NCBI GenBank assembly: GCA_026315105.1
Contig: CM048748.1
Location: 478,667,150 to 478,731,149, forward strand
Direction: 5' to 3'
From: Locusta migratoria
Lineage: Eukaryota > Arthropoda > Insecta > Orthoptera > Acrididae
Length of the DNA stretch: 64,000 nucleotides
The notes under the pieces were generated by a model that was not told the origin of the DNA, did not search any database, and saw nothing but the letters and a program-made list of their open reading frames with translations. This document shows positions 53,506 to 63,986 of the stretch, piece after piece. Each line of letters opens with the position of its first letter. The stretch's first letter is position 1. The position numbers and the translations under genes are program-made.

Positions 53506-56436
53506 ATTTCTTGTTCTCTTTTGTTTTGTGTGTTGTTCGGAACGTTCTTGACGCGCCACTCCTGCGAAATGCGCCCCTGGCTTGTGGCAGGTCAGCGGCC
53601 TGCTCTTGTAGAAGCCAGATGGTCCCGAGTGGACCGTAGCCCGCCAGACGGCGCGATACAGCCCCGAGACGGAGCATCCTGTTCTCAACTCTCATCTATA
53701 AGTGCCTCCAACCGGTTTCATTTCTGTCTATACTGGCGGCTAGTTCAAGCAGACAGGAGGAAGACACAACATGAAAACGCTTATTCGACGGATTCTTTCT
53801 GATTTGCTTATCATGCCTTACCACTGGGAAGTAGTGCATCTTCGTCGCAGTGATTGCGTTTTTGTATCGTAAATATTATTCCAACTTGTGTTTACATAAT
53901 AATTGTATGAAAATGTTACAGCTTCTGTTTTGGGGACTAATGAAGACTCTAAAGATAGTTTCAGCTATGACATTCATTGTAAACGCTCGTCGAATGATCT
54001 GTACCTAAAGACTACAAAACTGCACTGATCATACCGATATTCAAGAATAGAAATAACAGCAAATTTACATTATTCTGCCGTACAATGCCTGAACATTGCT
54101 GTTCGTTAGTCTCTCTAAAACTCGAGAACGGCTCAACCGACTGTGAGATTACCGCCTAATAGAAATACCGATAATCAATAGCATTTGATAATTAAACAGT
54201 ATGAAGTTCACTGCAAACATTGACCATGCCAATGCACTAAATGTTACAAAATTTTAATCTTATTAATTATGGTAGCAATGTATGTACGCAGTTGGGTGAC
54301 AACATTTATAGTTAGGCCAAAGGTAGAATTTCTCCGCGTTGAGATTTGCTGTGTGCTTGTAGCTGACGGGAGGCCAGCGAGCAGGCCGACGTTGGTGGCT
54401 TGTTCCAACTTAGGATTTTCCAGTTCGTTTCCGGTGAGGGGAGAGAGGGACAATGGCGAGTGCCAGGCACAGTGCAATGCACAAATATTGTAATACTACT
54501 GGCATTTGAAGTAATACGATGCAGTTAGGAACATTTAAGGCCCTCATTACAAAATAGCCTGTTGACAAATAAACTATACATTAGCTGATATAGTCACATC
54601 TGACGTAATATGTTTAATTGACAATGAAAAGTAATAAATTACCAATAAATACAAGACAGTTACACAACTAGCATGGCAATGTTTGTTTATAAAAATAATA
54701 TATTAACAATTTCTCATTTTATTTTCAATTAATCTTTTGTATTTTATCTTGAAACATTCAGTTAAATCACTTATCTGTGGTATAAGAATGCACGATTATG
54801 ATAAACAGTAAAAAGGATGTTTATACTAATATAAAAACGTAAGAAAATATTTGTTTAATGTGTAGTGTAATTATTTTGATTTTAAGTAAAGTTTTAGAAA
54901 TGTATTGGCTGAGTGCTGTACGTTGGCAAATCGGTTAGAACAGTTCACATGGGGAAGTTGATGACGTAGGGGAAAAAACCCCGGCAGTTGAGCTTTTGGC
55001 GCGTGCACGCGCCTGGGCAGGAAGTGAGGACTCGGGACCACGTGGAGAACTGGCCGGGCGGCGTCGCTCTGCAATCAGTCGGCATGTGGATCTCGAGGTG
55101 GTGACTTGAGATTTGTATGTGGCAATCGCCACGTGTGGTTGCTCGTCGTAGACTGCACCAAGTTAAATCGAGTGCTACTGTGTGTTTGTGAATATTTAGC
55201 CGGTGGAACAAGGTGTGCATCGTATTGAATTAAAGTGACTGTGATTTGTTAATGTAACACGTGTCGTCGCATAGGCATGAACATAAACGGTGTTTGAGAC
55301 AGCCACGTGGTGTGAAAACAATTCGCGACAAATATTCATTTTGTCTGGGGGCTCACGAGCTATAACTTTATTAGATAAATGTGCCGACGTACAGACGTAT
55401 CAGCCACAGGGCTCTAAGATTGTGAAATAAACAACATAAAGTGAACTTTCACGTGTTTTCAAAAATAGTAGTTAGTACACCCTTTTCTCTCATAAACTTG
55501 ATTTTATTATGAATTTGTTTTGTTAATTATATGCAGGGAAGGAAAGCTGTGAACGTGTGATATCATCCCCTAGAAAATGAGTCAAACAGTCGCAATAACA
55601 GTTCCAGTGTTTTTGCATGTTTAGGAATTTGGTTCGCAGCTGGTGGTTGTGAGTTTTTAGAAATTAATCTCTCCCTATTTTAAACTCTCACCCCGACCTT
55701 TACTTTCGCACGACTTGGCTAATTTTAGTATTGAAATCTTTGTGTAAGGCCAGGGATGGTTTAAACGGTGATAAAGTATGGAAAAGTGATCCGGAAAAGC
55801 GGAAAATCTGGAAAAACTGAAACAGCTTTTTCCAGTGTGCCATCAACACCGTTCGTCAAATTTCGATAAAATTTTGTACATTTCATGTTGAAAGCAAGAA
55901 GAAGATTCGCATCAAATAAAAATTTGTACAAGTCACCCGAAAATTAGGAAAATTTAAGAAAAACTGAAAGAGATTTTTTTTTTTTTTTCTATTAATATAA
56001 ATCAATCGCCAGATGGTTGTAAGAGCATCACTTGGGTACGGCTTGACAGGACAAGCTTTGTATGAAAGAAAATTTTTCGAAGCTTCGTATCACCTCTTAA
56101 TATAAATCATATTAATTTAAATCATATGTAATTTAGACGCACTAGCTTTATAAAAGCATCAGACTAAGTATCGGCTCGATAGTGGGCGGAAAGAGTGGGC
56201 AAATCACGCACACATGTCCAGCATGTGGAAGGTTTAAACGGTGATAAAATGGAGAAAATTTGCTAGGAAAATTTAGATTTAAAACATGTAAAATAATGAC
56301 TTGGTTGTTATGTTGGGTACGTTCAGAAATATGCTTTGAAAGAGTAAAGTTCACTTTACACGATCTGAACCCGTATATGACTGTCAAAGATAAAAATGAA
56401 TTGCTGTCCGTTAGCGTCGCTAAAACTCGAGAACCT
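53506..56436. other. Unassigned stretch with a diverged tandem pair
   Basis: About 2.9 kb without a recognised gene. GGTTTAAACGGTGATAAA occurs at about 55758 and again at about 56231. The sequence after the first (GTAAGAGCATCACTTGGGTA, then GGCTTGACAG) is echoed before the second, suggesting an old tandem duplication of about 470 bp. A T-rich run lies at 55975-55989. Confidence 0.4.
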
Positions 56437-56445
56437 GGAAATAAT

Positions 56446-56640
56446 GTTCAAATGTTTGTCTAGCTTATGGGACTTAACTACGGGGTCATCAGTCCCTAAA
56501 CTTACAAACTACTTTTCAATTACCTTATACTCAGGACGGCACAAATATCTATGCCCGAGGGGGCATTCGAACCCCCGACCGTAGTGGCCGTGCAAACCGT
56601 GACTGGCGCGCCTCAGTCCCCTCGGCCACCGCGTCAGGCG
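56446..56640 (-). mobile_element. SINE-A
   Basis: Complete copy with a 9-bp duplication GGAAATAAT at 56437-56445 and 56641-56649. Confidence 0.9.
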
Positions 56641-56796
56641 GGAAATAATTTTTATGTAGGATACATAGTTCACGTGATATGACGCCTTAAACGATGAGAT
56701 GTTCGAAAAACTGCTGCATTAAGCGAAAATGCTGCTCATATTTTCCTAAACCACTGCACTGATTTCAACCAAATTTGGTACACATATTCCTTACCG

Positions 56797-57327
56797 GTGC
56801 GCCTCGGTTGCACAGTGGTAGAGTGCCAGACTACAAATCCAAGCCGGCCGCGGTGGCCGAGGTGACTGAGGCGCTCCAGTCACGGTCAGCACGGCCACTA
56901 CGGTCGGGGGTTCGAATCCCCCCTCGGGCATGGATATTTGTGCCGTCCTAGTTTGTAAGTAGTTCATAAGTAGTTTGTAAGTTTAGGGACTGATGACCCC
57001 GTAGTTAAGTCCCATAAGCTTTACAAACATTTGAACATTTGAACAAATCCAAAGGTCGCGGGTTCGATTCCCGCCAGGTCCTAGGATTTTTATCAGTCAC
57101 TTTCCACTTCTTTCACCTATGGCAGTATTGCTCATGTGAGAAATACCGAGTAGCACCGTGGTTCGGAACCCACGTTAAACTGTAGGTCCCCCTATAACTG
57201 GCTGGGTAAGTCAGTTCGAAGGTCGGAGGAAGGCAACGGCATACCACCTCCAAACAGGACCATGCCTAGTAAAGCACTGTGGTGTTCAAACCAATCTTTG
57301 GATTGTTGACTGCTATACCTTTTTTTT
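56797..57327 (+). mobile_element. SINE-E in repeat R, itself split by SINE-A
   Basis: Flanked by a perfect 11-bp duplication ATTCCTTACCG at 56786-56796 and 57328-57338. Head and body match 8674-8993. The inserted SINE-A occupies 56843-57042. Confidence 0.93.
56843..57042 (+). mobile_element. SINE-A inside SINE-E
   Basis: Inserted in the anticodon region of the SINE-E head, flanked by a perfect 10-bp duplication ACAAATCCAA at 56833-56842 and 57043-57052. Confidence 0.95.
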
Positions 57328-57742
57328 ATTCCTTACCGTGAGGCAACAATTGCTGTAAGGGTAAGAACCACATACGACTCATGGTATAGATGTACGACGT
57401 CATAAACAATAGGACTCACAAGAAACTGCCATATCGTGTGATGAGACTTTATTCATACACTTAGCGACTTACAGCACACATTAAACATAATTTCAAACCT
57501 TTATTACACTTTATCTCGCTGATAACGACAGGAAAACGATTAAAGGAGAAAAGATTCTCGCTTACAACTTTTCCGCAGTTCATGGACTAAATTACGGCAT
57601 TGGATATACGTTACAATTCATAATTTCTACAGTATTCACACATATAGCTGAATGTGCCTTCGAAAAGGGACATTTTATTAAAAAAAGGGAGATGGACAGA
57701 GATAGAAGAGATATGAGAAGTAGTTGAATAAAGAAATAAATA

Positions 57743-57942
57743 GCCGCGGTGGAGTAGCAGAGCGGTCTAAAGCGTCTCGCTGCGGAGCGCGCGGTTGCTC
57801 GCCGTGGAGGTTCGAGTCCTCCCTGGGGCATGGGTGTGTGTTTTGTCCTTAGGTTAGTTTACCTAGGTGTAAGTAGTTTGTAAGCTACGGACTGATGGCC
57901 ACGCAGTTTAGTCCGATAGATTTACAAACATTTGAACATTTT
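57743..57942 (+). mobile_element. SINE-B in repeat R
   Basis: Well-preserved head and tail. Flanks GAATAAAGAAATAAATA (left) and GAATAAATAAATA (right) suggest a duplication altered by slippage. Confidence 0.88.
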
Positions 57943-57985
57943 TGAATAAATAAATACCCGTGCAACGCCGGGTTTTCAGCTAGTC

Positions 57986-58234
57986 TCGAATAAAACGATC
58001 TGCCGACAGTCAGTACTGATTCAGATAATATCGTGGTTGCGCTACACTGTAAACTCTCAATTCTCATGAAGTATTCTGTGCCATGGGATCTAAAAATCTT
58101 TCCGTATTGCTGGATTTTTGAAAGTTTTTGATACGGTTTCTGAAAAGAGGCTTCTAATCATACTGCGTGTGTATGAGCTATCGTCGGAGCTCGGAGCTGT
58201 GCAACAGCATTCGTGATTTCTGCCAGTTAAAGCA
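57986..58234. other. Unassigned sequence
   Basis: No feature recognised. Confidence 0.35.
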
Positions 58235-58275
58235 CCTGAAGATGGCCAAGGGGTTATTGGCCGAAATATCGTGCG
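58235..58275 (+). repeat. Hairpin motif CTGAAGA...GAAA
   Basis: CCTGAAGATGGCCAA then a short loop then TTGGCCGAAAT: a 6-bp GGCCAA/TTGGCC stem sits between CTGAAGA and GAAA. It is the best-paired example of the motif in the window. Confidence 0.55.
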
Positions 58276-59810
58276 AAGGTACCAGTGGCATCAGGCTGTA
58301 CGCCCGACAATATTGTAATCAAGAAATTCACCGGGAAAATTTTGAAGTACAGTTCACAATCTATATATAAGTAATTTAGGCGACATTTTCAGCAGCTTCC
58401 TTAAATTGGTTGCACATTATTCTTTCTTTTACAACAAGTAATGTCAAATGCAATATGATTTAGAAAACTCATCTTTATAGTGTGAAAAAAGGCAATTGTC
58501 CTTAAAGATTGAGAAGTGTAGGAACAGCCAGATGATTACTAAAAGGAATGCGTTGTAATTTTGACTAGAATTTTATAGTCGTTATGACTAAATTACGAAG
58601 TACTTTAGAACGATCAAATTGTGAGTAAGACTGTATTATCTCCTGAAGAAATGCTAAGAGGTTCAGTTGGGCTATCTAAAGATTTCAACCGTGGAAAGGC
58701 CATTTGTAGAGGAGAGTTCCAGTTCTGAATGACTTGTTGTTATGTTCTGGAAGAATAAGCACGTTCTTTTCTCACCAATTACCACAGCATAGAGGACGTA
58801 TCACATGCCGTGATGCTAGAAATTTCTGTACAGATCTGACAGTTGCAATTTGTAGACGTATCTGTTGTGAACTCACACCTGATTTTCAAAGAAAGATGTG
58901 AAAAAACTGGTGGTATGAGGCTATCAAGGGAAGAAACCTCCTTCAGGACCTATGTAGCACCAGGAAAATCTTTCGATGATGTGGAACACTTATGACGGAG
59001 AAGCACGTTTCGTAGATGTCCACTTCTATGAACTGCAGCAAATCCCCTACAGCACAAAATCGTGTTGTGAAAAATGTGGTTTAGGTCATTGCGTCAATTA
59101 TGTGAAGAATTATTTTGCTTTGTATCACTGAAAATTAACTGCCGTGACTGAGAATTGTTTTTTCTGAACCAGTGGTTTCATTACATGACCACGTTAGGAA
59201 ATTGTGCGGAGAATTGAGTACTGTTGGCGCGCGTTTTATTAGACCGCCTGGACTGCGTGGTCTACTCGGATGTTTATTTTCTTTTTCGTTTATCGAATTT
59301 GTATGTTGTTCCGCACATTGCTTACGTGTAAATCCACTCACTGTGCAAGCAGCGTATCTTGTCTACGCCAAGTAAGCTGCAGACAGATCAAAGGAAAATG
59401 CTTTTTCATGACGTACTTTTGTCCAAAAAGCGTTTCTGGTAGTTAGAAATGACAAAATTAATCGTGAGTTTCTGGGTCAGTGTTTCAGAATTGCTAGAAT
59501 TTTAATTCCAAGTGCCTCGAAGTTCTTTATTTAATTATTTGTACGTCACTATTAAGGAACCGAAAGTAAGAAGTTTAAGTACCAAAAATAATGAAGCCAG
59601 TATTTTTTTATATCTGACGGATAGGTGGAATACCATTCCTCGTTTCTCTGCCTTCAAATCTAGCGACATAGTTTCAAGAAGAATTTAATCCCATATTTCA
59701 CTTCTTTCCGGGGTGAATTTTGATAAACAGTAAATTCATTTTTTAAAATAATTTTTTTGACTGATTCTTCCGTCGCTTCTTGGTAGAACATAATCAAATA
59801 AATTAAAAAC
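58276..59810. other. Unassigned stretch
   Basis: About 1.5 kb, AT-rich, with no recognised domain or repeat. Confidence 0.4.
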
Positions 59811-60044
59811 ACAATTTTGTGTGTGTTCTACAAGTTTATATTTGCTTACTTAACCGGTTTTCGGCTTATTAGGCCATCTTCAGAGTATTTACTGCTGTGG
59901 CAAAGCGGTTACCTAGTTTAGATAAACTAAACTCTAAACTATGTAACCTCTTTGCCACAGCAGTAAATACTCTGAAGATGGCCTAATAAGCCGAAAACCG
60001 GTTAAGTAAGCAAATATAAACTTGTAGAACACACACAAAATTGT
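59811..60044. repeat. Near-perfect foldback, 112-bp arms
   Basis: Arms 59811-59922 and 59933-60044 are reverse complements with about two mismatches (GCGGTTACCTAG versus GAGGTTACATAG) around a 10-nt loop. Each arm carries the CTGAAGATGGCC ... GCCGAAAACCGG motif. A T-run of about 33 follows at 60050-60082. Confidence 0.93.
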
Positions 60045-60048
60045 GTGT

Positions 60049-60049
<1 letters not shown>

Positions 60050-60082
<33 letters not shown>
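60050..60082 (+). repeat. T33 homopolymer
   Basis: Immediately beside the foldback. On the minus strand it would be a poly-A tail-like run. Confidence 0.9.
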
Positions 60083-60084
<2 letters not shown>

Positions 60085-60520
60085 TCATTTTTTTAATTTT
60101 TAACTGAAAAGATAAATTCTATTTTTTGTGTATTTGGCTTAAAAAAGCCTTTCATAATAAACAAACTAATTATGAAATCTCTCTGAGGGAGGGGCACTTA
60201 CGCCTTTATTTCTAAACTAAAAGTCAAATACCATTTTTCACAGATTTAGCCTTAAAATGTTTCAGTATATGTTAAGTACAGATTTATTTTCAAGTTTCCA
60301 TCACTCATATACTTCATTTACGTACTTAAAGGGTGTATTTCTGCTGAGTTACGTAATTTTTAAATGTAATCTAGAATCCAAATATTGATTTTCGTAGTTC
60401 TTGTCTGAAATTTCCCTGTAGTATGAGATCTGGAAATTTTTATTTTATATCGTCAGTGGTCTGGGCTGAGCGCTGATGAGTCAGCGCTTTGTTGGGCCAC
60501 AAGTAGCGACACTCACAGAC
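60083..60520. other. Unassigned AT-rich sequence
   Basis: No feature recognised. Confidence 0.4.
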
Positions 60521-60521
60521 G

Positions 60522-61290
60522 TAAATGTTGTTGCTGTTATTGGGGCTTTAGGGCGCTCAACATCGGGGTCATCAGCGCCCATACTAGAAAGAGATGAGTC
60601 TAACACCGCTAAATGGTGCAGGAGACAGGCAAGAGAAGAGACAATACGAAAAGGACGTACTCTCTTCCTCCTACATCATATGCATAATAAAGAAAGGTAC
60701 AGTGGCACTAATAAGACACTAGACAAAACAGACAAATGGGGGACAAGGCTAAAAAGACGGCGGGCTAAACATGGAGGGATCAACCGAACGATTCAATCTA
60801 TATTTTAGAACCGTCGACCTAAAACCTTTGGTAGGAGGTCGGCCAAAACACTAAATCGTAAAACACGTGCCACTGTCATTTTACTATCACTTAAAATGGA
60901 ACGGAGGCCATCTGACAAACTGGCTTGTTCCCTCGCGGCATCATAGGAAACACAAGTAGTTAAAATATGCTGAACGGTTATCAGCACACCACAAGCATCA
61001 CAAGTAGGGGCTCGTCGCCACAAAGAAGGAATCTATGCGTCAGTGGGCGGTGTCCTATTCGAAGTCTTGTTAAGCAGACTTCAGTACACCTGACAAGCTG
61101 TATGGATGTACGGCACGGCCGAACTGTGTCTTTTATTGACCGCAACTTATTATCCACGACGGCGAACCATTGTTGGTCCCAGAGGCGCATGACAGAGCTC
61201 CTAAGAAATGACAGCGAGGCACGGAGAGGGAGAGGACAGTCAGCTACGTTCGGACAGACTTAAACGTCTCCGTTGCACGTCCTGTCTAAC
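60522..61290 (-). pseudogene. Jockey/I-type LINE, 3' end fragment
   Basis: On the minus strand, LPLRASLS-type sequence is followed by MRLWDQQWFAVVDNKLRSIK, then VCLTRLRIGHRPLTHRFLLC, then CDACGVLITVQHILTTC and LRFSVLADLLPKV. This is the RNase-H-proximal C terminus with the CxxC...H...C motif. The 3' UTR carries TTAGGGCGCTCAACATCGGG, and the tail is at GTTGTTGCTGTTATTG (plus strand, about 60524-60540), a CAA-type end. Only a frameshift or two interrupts it, so it is relatively recent. Confidence 0.85.
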
Positions 61291-61671
61291 ATGGTGGCTG
61301 CCACGGAACCAATGTGGCAGATGGTTGCCAACTGATGCCAAAGTTGCTCCTAGACTGCTTCATAAAACTGACTCAGCTGAGCTTGTGGAGTATGTAGCAT
61401 CGATCTCAGAAAGGAACCAAACTACTGGACACGATCTTTCCCTGCCACCCAAAATTTGCTTTCGTAAGGACGGTGGAAAATATCCAAGTTTGTTTTACTC
61501 GCGACTACCGAGTGAACTAAAAGTCTAGGTCGTTGCTGTTACCTGCCTTGCAGCCTGTCTTTTCGCTCATTCTGGTCTTTATGAAATGGGACCTATCAAT
61601 GAGCCAAGTGAAAGTTACTAATTATAAACCGAATTATGTCTCATTACAATCCTACAAAGACACTGTATAGC
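61291..61671. other. Unassigned sequence
   Basis: The plus-strand frame at 61208-61528 has no recognised domain and partly overlaps the LINE on the other strand. Confidence 0.4.
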
Positions 61672-61983
61672 TTTATGGCAGTACCATCTTAATGCACGCT
61701 CGCAGAAACGTAGGAAATCTTTTCGCATTTTAGCACACATTTGTTGGGTAATTGGCACAGTATATAAATTTTAATCTTCAGTTCATTTCAGTGTTTTCAT
61801 TCTGTTTGTATATCTACATAAATATATTTATGACAGTACCATCTTAATGCACTCTCGCAGAAACGTAGGAAATCTTTTCGCATTTTTAGCACCCATTTGT
61901 TGGGTAATTGGCACCATAAATAAATTTTAATCTTCAGTTCATTTCAGTGTGTTTTCATTCTGTTTGTATATCTACATAAAAAT
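61672..61983 (+). repeat. Tandem duplication, 155-bp unit x2
   Basis: Units 61672-61826 and 61827-61983 both run from TTTATG(G/A)CAGTACCATC to GTATATCTACATAAA with a handful of differences (for example CACGCTCG versus CACTCTCG, CACAGTATATAA versus CACCATAAATAA). Confidence 0.9.
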
Positions 61984-62419
61984 CTTCCGCTGGAATGGAG
62001 GACGTCACAGCACCTGCACAGAGAGTTGCAGTAAGTCGATAATTTTTAATTTATGACACAGTGTTTGCAGTCGGGGTGGTATAGTGAAGTGTCGGTGGGT
62101 AATTTGTTTTCGCTCACAGCGTAAATGTTGCAGCTTTGTCATGCAAATCCAAACAGCTAATCAAGCCATCTGCTTTGGTCAGACCCGGTTGTAACATTTC
62201 CGCTACAGCCGCAAACGAATTACCGCGTGACCACTTTTGCAGTGGGTCGTGTTATTTGTTTTCGGCTCCTGCAGCGGTACGACAGTCGCTTCATCATTTT
62301 GCAGTTCCGTCTGCGGATGGAAAACGTTTGCCGGTTAGTTTCGCTGTTATCTCTTGTCTCTCTAATGTTGTCCTTGTGGTCTTTCTGCGAGATATATGTA
62401 CGAGGCGCAGCCCAGACCG

Positions 62420-62570
62420 TGATGCATATGCCTCTCTTGCAACGTCTGCCACTGGAGCTTACCGATCATGTCCACACCGAGTATCACTCACAGAGAAACC
62501 TGTATCGAAGCGAGATACTTTAATTTGGATTTTCTCTGGCACGGATCCGCCACTGACAAACACTATTCAA
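62420..62570 (-). repeat. Jockey-like LINE fragment
   Basis: CCTCTCTTGCAACGTCTGCC then CTGGAGCTTACC and, further on, TTTGGATTTTCTCTGGCACG and GATCCGCCACTG follow the order of a Jockey-like LINE coding region I recognise from Orthoptera, in minus orientation, with many changes. Confidence 0.45.
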
Positions 62571-62596
62571 AAACTGGTCGGGCGAGTTTGTTCCTG

Positions 62597-62695
62597 GCAG
62601 ATTAAAGCGATGTGCCGGAACGGTATTCCAAACTGCGACCTTTGCCTTTTACGGGCGAGTGCTCCACCCACTGAGCTACCCTGGCATGCCTCACG
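62597..62695 (-). repeat. tRNA-related repeat, third copy
   Basis: TTCCTGGCAGATTAAA flank, then a degraded reverse-complement tRNA-like segment (CCTTTGCCTTTTACGGGCGA, CCACCCACTGAGCTACCCTG). Same family as 1262-1572. Confidence 0.65.
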
Positions 62696-62699
62696 GCCT

Positions 62700-63778
62700 C
62701 TCCTTCCAGCTCTACATCTGCAAATCCCTCGCTTCTAGCACTCCTGTAAGAAAGGATATTTTGCGGACATGGTCCTGGGGATATTACCAGAATCATTTCA
62801 CGTGTGCAGATTGCTGATCACTTCTTTAGAGTTTCTAAGGAAATGTTTCGATGGTGGAGGGACGTGAGATATGTATCAACTGGGCAAGAAGTTTGCACAA
62901 CATGCAGCAATGACTAATAGATAACAAGTCGTTTCACGCATTTATTGTCGGGCCTACGGTTCTTGTAACTTGCTAACCTCGTAAAGTTGTCCTTGCCAGC
63001 CGCCACTGCGGCGGTTTCAGCATGAAACGATGCAGGCTGTCCATTTCGTATCCGAAAATGCGAACAAATGATAATCAAATAAATATGGATGCTGCCATTT
63101 AACATTCACCGATTCAAATAATACCACAACTTTCTGGAACGTGATATTCAAGACGTTGTGAACAGCTGCGTTATAGGACGTGATGCCAGATCGGTGTAAT
63201 ACCGTATTGACTGGCATTATGTCAACACGCGGCAGGTGTCCTTGGCTGGCTGACCAGGACTCGTGGTTGTTCAGGCAGGAGCGCACGGGCTACGCTGGGT
63301 TTCCGGCCAGCGTGCCGCGGTAGCTCAGCTGTTTGGAAGCACCGTCCCCGTCACGCAATAGGAATTTGCGAACAGGATCTCCCCACTGCTTGCCTACTTC
63401 TGTTCGGTCACCACCAGTGCGTGTGTGTCACCATTTCTCATCGTCGTAACCCAAAGCTTTCGCTTCATGCGTTTTCGTACACTACTTCTAGTCTTTCCAT
63501 CATGGAAGTGATAACAACAGCGAAAGGAAAACTGTGTCCTGTATCGCTATGGTATCCACAGAAAACTATTGAAGTACTTGGTGAGCACGAATTCCGAACA
63601 TAGTATGTGCAAAGGCCATTTAAAAATTGTAAATTGTGAAATGGCGATTAAAATCAACATTCTTCTCCACCTGACGAAACGGACTTGGAGTTAAGGAAAA
63701 AATGCATAATTGCAGAAACATTGTTCATGAAGAAACGATAGTTCCCAGATTTTCATACAGGAATTTCAAGATCTCAAA
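62700..63778. other. Unassigned stretch
   Basis: GTGCCGCGGTAGCTCAGCTG at 63311-63330 looks like the 5' half of another tRNA-type head, but no B-box follows. Nothing else recognised. Confidence 0.4.
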
Positions 63779-63789
63779 GATAAAAGCTT

Positions 63790-63986
63790 CAAATGTTTAA
63801 ATGTTTGCAACGCTATGGGACCAAATTGTAGTGGTTATGAGTCTATAGACTTACAAACAACGCAAAGTCATTTTTGCTGAGAACGACACACACACCATGC
63901 CAGAAGGAAGACTCAAACCTTCGACGGGGAGATAAATCGCACTATGCGGCAAGGCGTCTTAGAGCGCACGGCCACTCCCGCGTGGC
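63790..63986 (-). mobile_element. SINE with variant tRNA head and shared tail
   Basis: Head (reverse complement) GCCACGCGGGAGTGGCCGTG with B-box AAGGTTTGAGTCTTCC, then GGCATGGTGTGTGTGTCG and a diverged version of the common tail. Flanked by a perfect 11-bp duplication GATAAAAGCTT at 63779-63789 and 63987-63997. Confidence 0.9.

Larger units (their letters stand above)
56650..57985 (-). repeat. Repeat R (copy 3) with nested SINEs
   Basis: Read in minus orientation it has the same blocks as copy 2: AAAACCCGGCGTTGCACGGG at 57950-57975, then the 57340-57740 body (mirror of 45850-46110), then CCAAATTTGGTACACAT at 56770-56790. It is split by SINE-E plus SINE-A, and by SINE-B. Confidence 0.7.

Noticed and set aside
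58640..59060. Possible degraded gene in the 58.6-59.1 kb stretch
   Set aside because: Short Cys-containing peptides appear in one frame, but stops are frequent and no family is recognised.
61208..61528. 106-residue plus-strand frame
   Set aside because: Its first part is antisense to the LINE fragment and the rest has no recognisable domain.
4857..63986. Regularly recurring near-identical units as CRISPR or satellite
   Set aside because: Copies are dispersed, in both orientations, each with its own target duplication, so they are SINEs.
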